Source: Ignavibacteriaceae bacterium (GTDB taxonomy: Bacteria; Bacteroidota; Ignavibacteria; Ignavibacteriales; Ignavibacteriaceae). Taken from it: DNA of 6,231 nt. Within the stretch, counting starts at the first letter, position 1. The number at the start of each line of letters is the position of its first letter. The position numbers were made by a program, and so were the translations under genes. The stretch lies in NCBI GenBank assembly GCA_025449775.1, contig JANWIS010000118.1, forward strand, positions 1 through 6,231, given 5' to 3'. The notes below the pieces were generated by a model that saw only the letters and a list, made by a program, of their open reading frames with translations, was not told the origin of the DNA and ran no database searches. This document shows, piece by piece, positions 5,036 to 6,231 of the stretch.

Positions 5036-6231
5036 GTGGAAAAGAGTCCAATTTTAGTCATAGATGATGAATCTTCTTACCTTGATTTAATGAAAGGTCT
5101 GTTGAATGAAGAAGGTTATGCTAATGTACTTACGGAATTAAATCCGTTAAACGTACTTCCCTTCTTAGAAAGAACAGACATTGACCTGATACTCCTCGAT
5201 ATATTTATGCCGGAGATGAATGGTCTTGAGCTTCTCGAAAAAATATATGCTGAGTATCCTGCCATTCCCGTTATTGTAATTACTGCAGTGAATGAAGTCC
5301 AGATTGCATTAAAAGCAATCAAGCTCGGGGCTTATGAATTTATAACAAAACCACCCGACACAGACAGATTATTGTTAACAATCAAAAGAGCATTAGCAAA
5401 AAAACTTCTTGAATCAGAACGTGATTCATTACGCAATGCATTGGTAGAACAAAAACCGGAAAGAAGAATTTTTTCTGATATCATTACAGATTCTCCTTCA
5501 ATGCAAAAAGTTTTTGAGCTGGTGGAAATTTTTGCTCCTACAAACGAAACTGTTTTCATTGCAGGCGAAACAGGTACTGGAAAAGACCTTATAGCCAGAA
5601 AAATTCATGATCTTTCTCCAAGAAGAGACAAACAATTCGTTGCAGTTAACCTTGCTTCAATTTCTTCAAGCTTATTTGAGAGCGAACTTTTTGGTTATAA
5701 GAAGGGAACATTTACCGGTGCAGTGGAAGATAAAGTCGGCTATTTTGAATCTGCAAACGGCGGAACAATTTTTCTTGATGAGATCGGAGAGTTACCATTA
5801 TCACTTCAGGGTAAGCTTCTTAGAACTATTCAATACAATGAAATTTACAGGATCGGAGATGCAAAACCGGTTCATCTTGATATCAGAATTATTTCGGCAA
5901 CAAATAAAGATCTGCTTGAATCTGTTAACAAAAAAGAATTTCGTGCAGATTTATATTACCGTTTGAATAGAGGATATATTTTTCTTCCTCCTATACACAG
6001 GAGAGGAGACGATGTGGTTATACTTGCAGAGCATTTTCTTGAAATCGGGAACCGAACTTACAACCGTAACGTTCATGGGTTTTCTGAAAACGTGCTCGAA
6101 ACTTTAAAGCATTATACATTCCCCGGTAATGTTCGTGAACTAGAAAATATAATTCTTAATGCAGTGGCAAAATCATTCGGTGAAAATTATATCAACTCGA
6201 TTGATCTTCCCAAAGAATTTATTAGACCAGC
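5036..6231 (+). CDS. NtrC-family sigma-54-dependent response regulator (C-terminus cut off by window edge)
   Basis: The frame is open for 398 codons and leaves the window before the C-terminal helix-turn-helix. Residues 3-120 are a receiver domain with acidic pocket D10-D11, phospho-acceptor D55 (LLDIFMPEMNG), T83 and K105. After a charged linker (about 121-148) comes the AAA+ domain that remodels the sigma-54 holoenzyme: Walker A GETGTGKD (177-184), the sigma-54 contact loop GTFTGA (224-229), Walker B GGTIFLDE (242-249), sensor I around SATN (287-290), arginine fingers R303 and R309 in FRADLYYRLN, and sensor II PGNVREL (363-369). Phosphorylation by a partner histidine kinase should drive its oligomerisation at enhancers; the kinase is not in this window and may lie to the right. 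The contact loop has Thr where GAFTGA has Ala, and the usual Trp before PGNVREL is Phe362. The start is GTG. Target genes cannot be told from here; a dyad just upstream suggests possible autoregulation. Confidence 0.95.
   Translation, partial: MEKSPILVIDDESSYLDLMKGLLNEEGYANVLTELNPLNVLPFLERTDIDLILLDIFMPEMNGLELLEKIYAEYPAIPVIVITAVNEVQIALKAIKLGAYEFITKPPDTDRLLLTIKRALAKKLLESERDSLRNALVEQKPERRIFSDIITDSPSMQKVFELVEIFAPTNETVFIAGETGTGKDLIARKIHDLSPRRDKQFVAVNLASISSSLFESELFGYKKGTFTGAVEDKVGYFESANGGTIFLDEIGELPLSLQGKLLRTIQYNEIYRIGDAKPVHLDIRIISATNKDLLESVNKKEFRADLYYRLNRGYIFLPPIHRRGDDVVILAEHFLEIGNRTYNRNVHGFSENVLETLKHYTFPGNVRELENIILNAVAKSFGENYINSIDLPKEFIRP

Noticed and set aside
5116..5966. Open frames on both strands within the response regulator gene
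   Set aside because: They overlap intact, fully motif-bearing receiver and AAA+ coding sequence in other frames.
1..6231. Mobile elements, CRISPR array, tRNA/rRNA genes or a defence system
   Set aside because: No transposase, integrase, terminal repeats, regularly spaced repeats or RNA gene signatures are visible; all long coding regions belong to known housekeeping or regulatory families.

Overview
This AT-rich window (roughly one-third G+C by eye) is most likely chromosomal DNA from a member of the Bacteroidetes/Chlorobi/Ignavibacteria (FCB) group, and Ignavibacteria is my best guess. The evidence is the pairing of a BatA-type N-terminal membrane-anchor/VWA protein with a mitochondrial-type aconitase and a sigma-54 response regulator. 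Two genes have clear Shine-Dalgarno sequences (AAAAGGA and AAGGAAGG) and one has a canonical TTGAGA-N17-TATAAT promoter. These traits fit Ignavibacteria/Chlorobi better than typical Bacteroidetes, but the taxonomy is inference only.

Layout: (1) Positions 1-1931, minus strand: a large BatA-domain protein with two N-terminal membrane segments, a VWA-like domain and a C-terminal Rossmann-like region. Its C-terminus lies beyond the left edge. (2) Positions 1932-2123: a divergent intergenic region with a strong plus-strand promoter, a dyad overlapping that promoter, a second dyad of the same 6-N10-6 geometry and an 11-bp direct repeat. (3) Positions 2124-2597, plus strand: a MarR-family winged-helix regulator. 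(4) Positions 2598-4856, minus strand: a complete 752-residue aconitase with all iron-sulfur ligands and active-site residues. Its stop codon directly abuts the MarR stop codon, with no bases between. (5) Positions 4857-5035: a second divergent intergenic region with a 10-bp direct repeat near the aconitase ribosome site, a TATAAT box and a perfect 10-bp inverted repeat. (6) Positions 5036-6231, plus strand: an NtrC-family response regulator (receiver plus AAA+ domain) that starts at GTG and runs off the right edge before its DNA-binding domain.

The genes do not form one operon. There are two divergent pairs (BatA-like/marR and aconitase/response regulator) joined by the convergent marR/aconitase pair. 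Aconitase is TCA-cycle housekeeping, the MarR protein is probably a local regulator that may control itself, and the response regulator may begin a two-component operon to the right. I found no RNA genes, insertion sequences, phage genes or CRISPR array, and nothing that amounts to a new system. The items most worth a second look are the regulatory dyads in the two intergenic regions, the degenerate metal site of the VWA domain and the GAFTGA-loop variant of the regulator.
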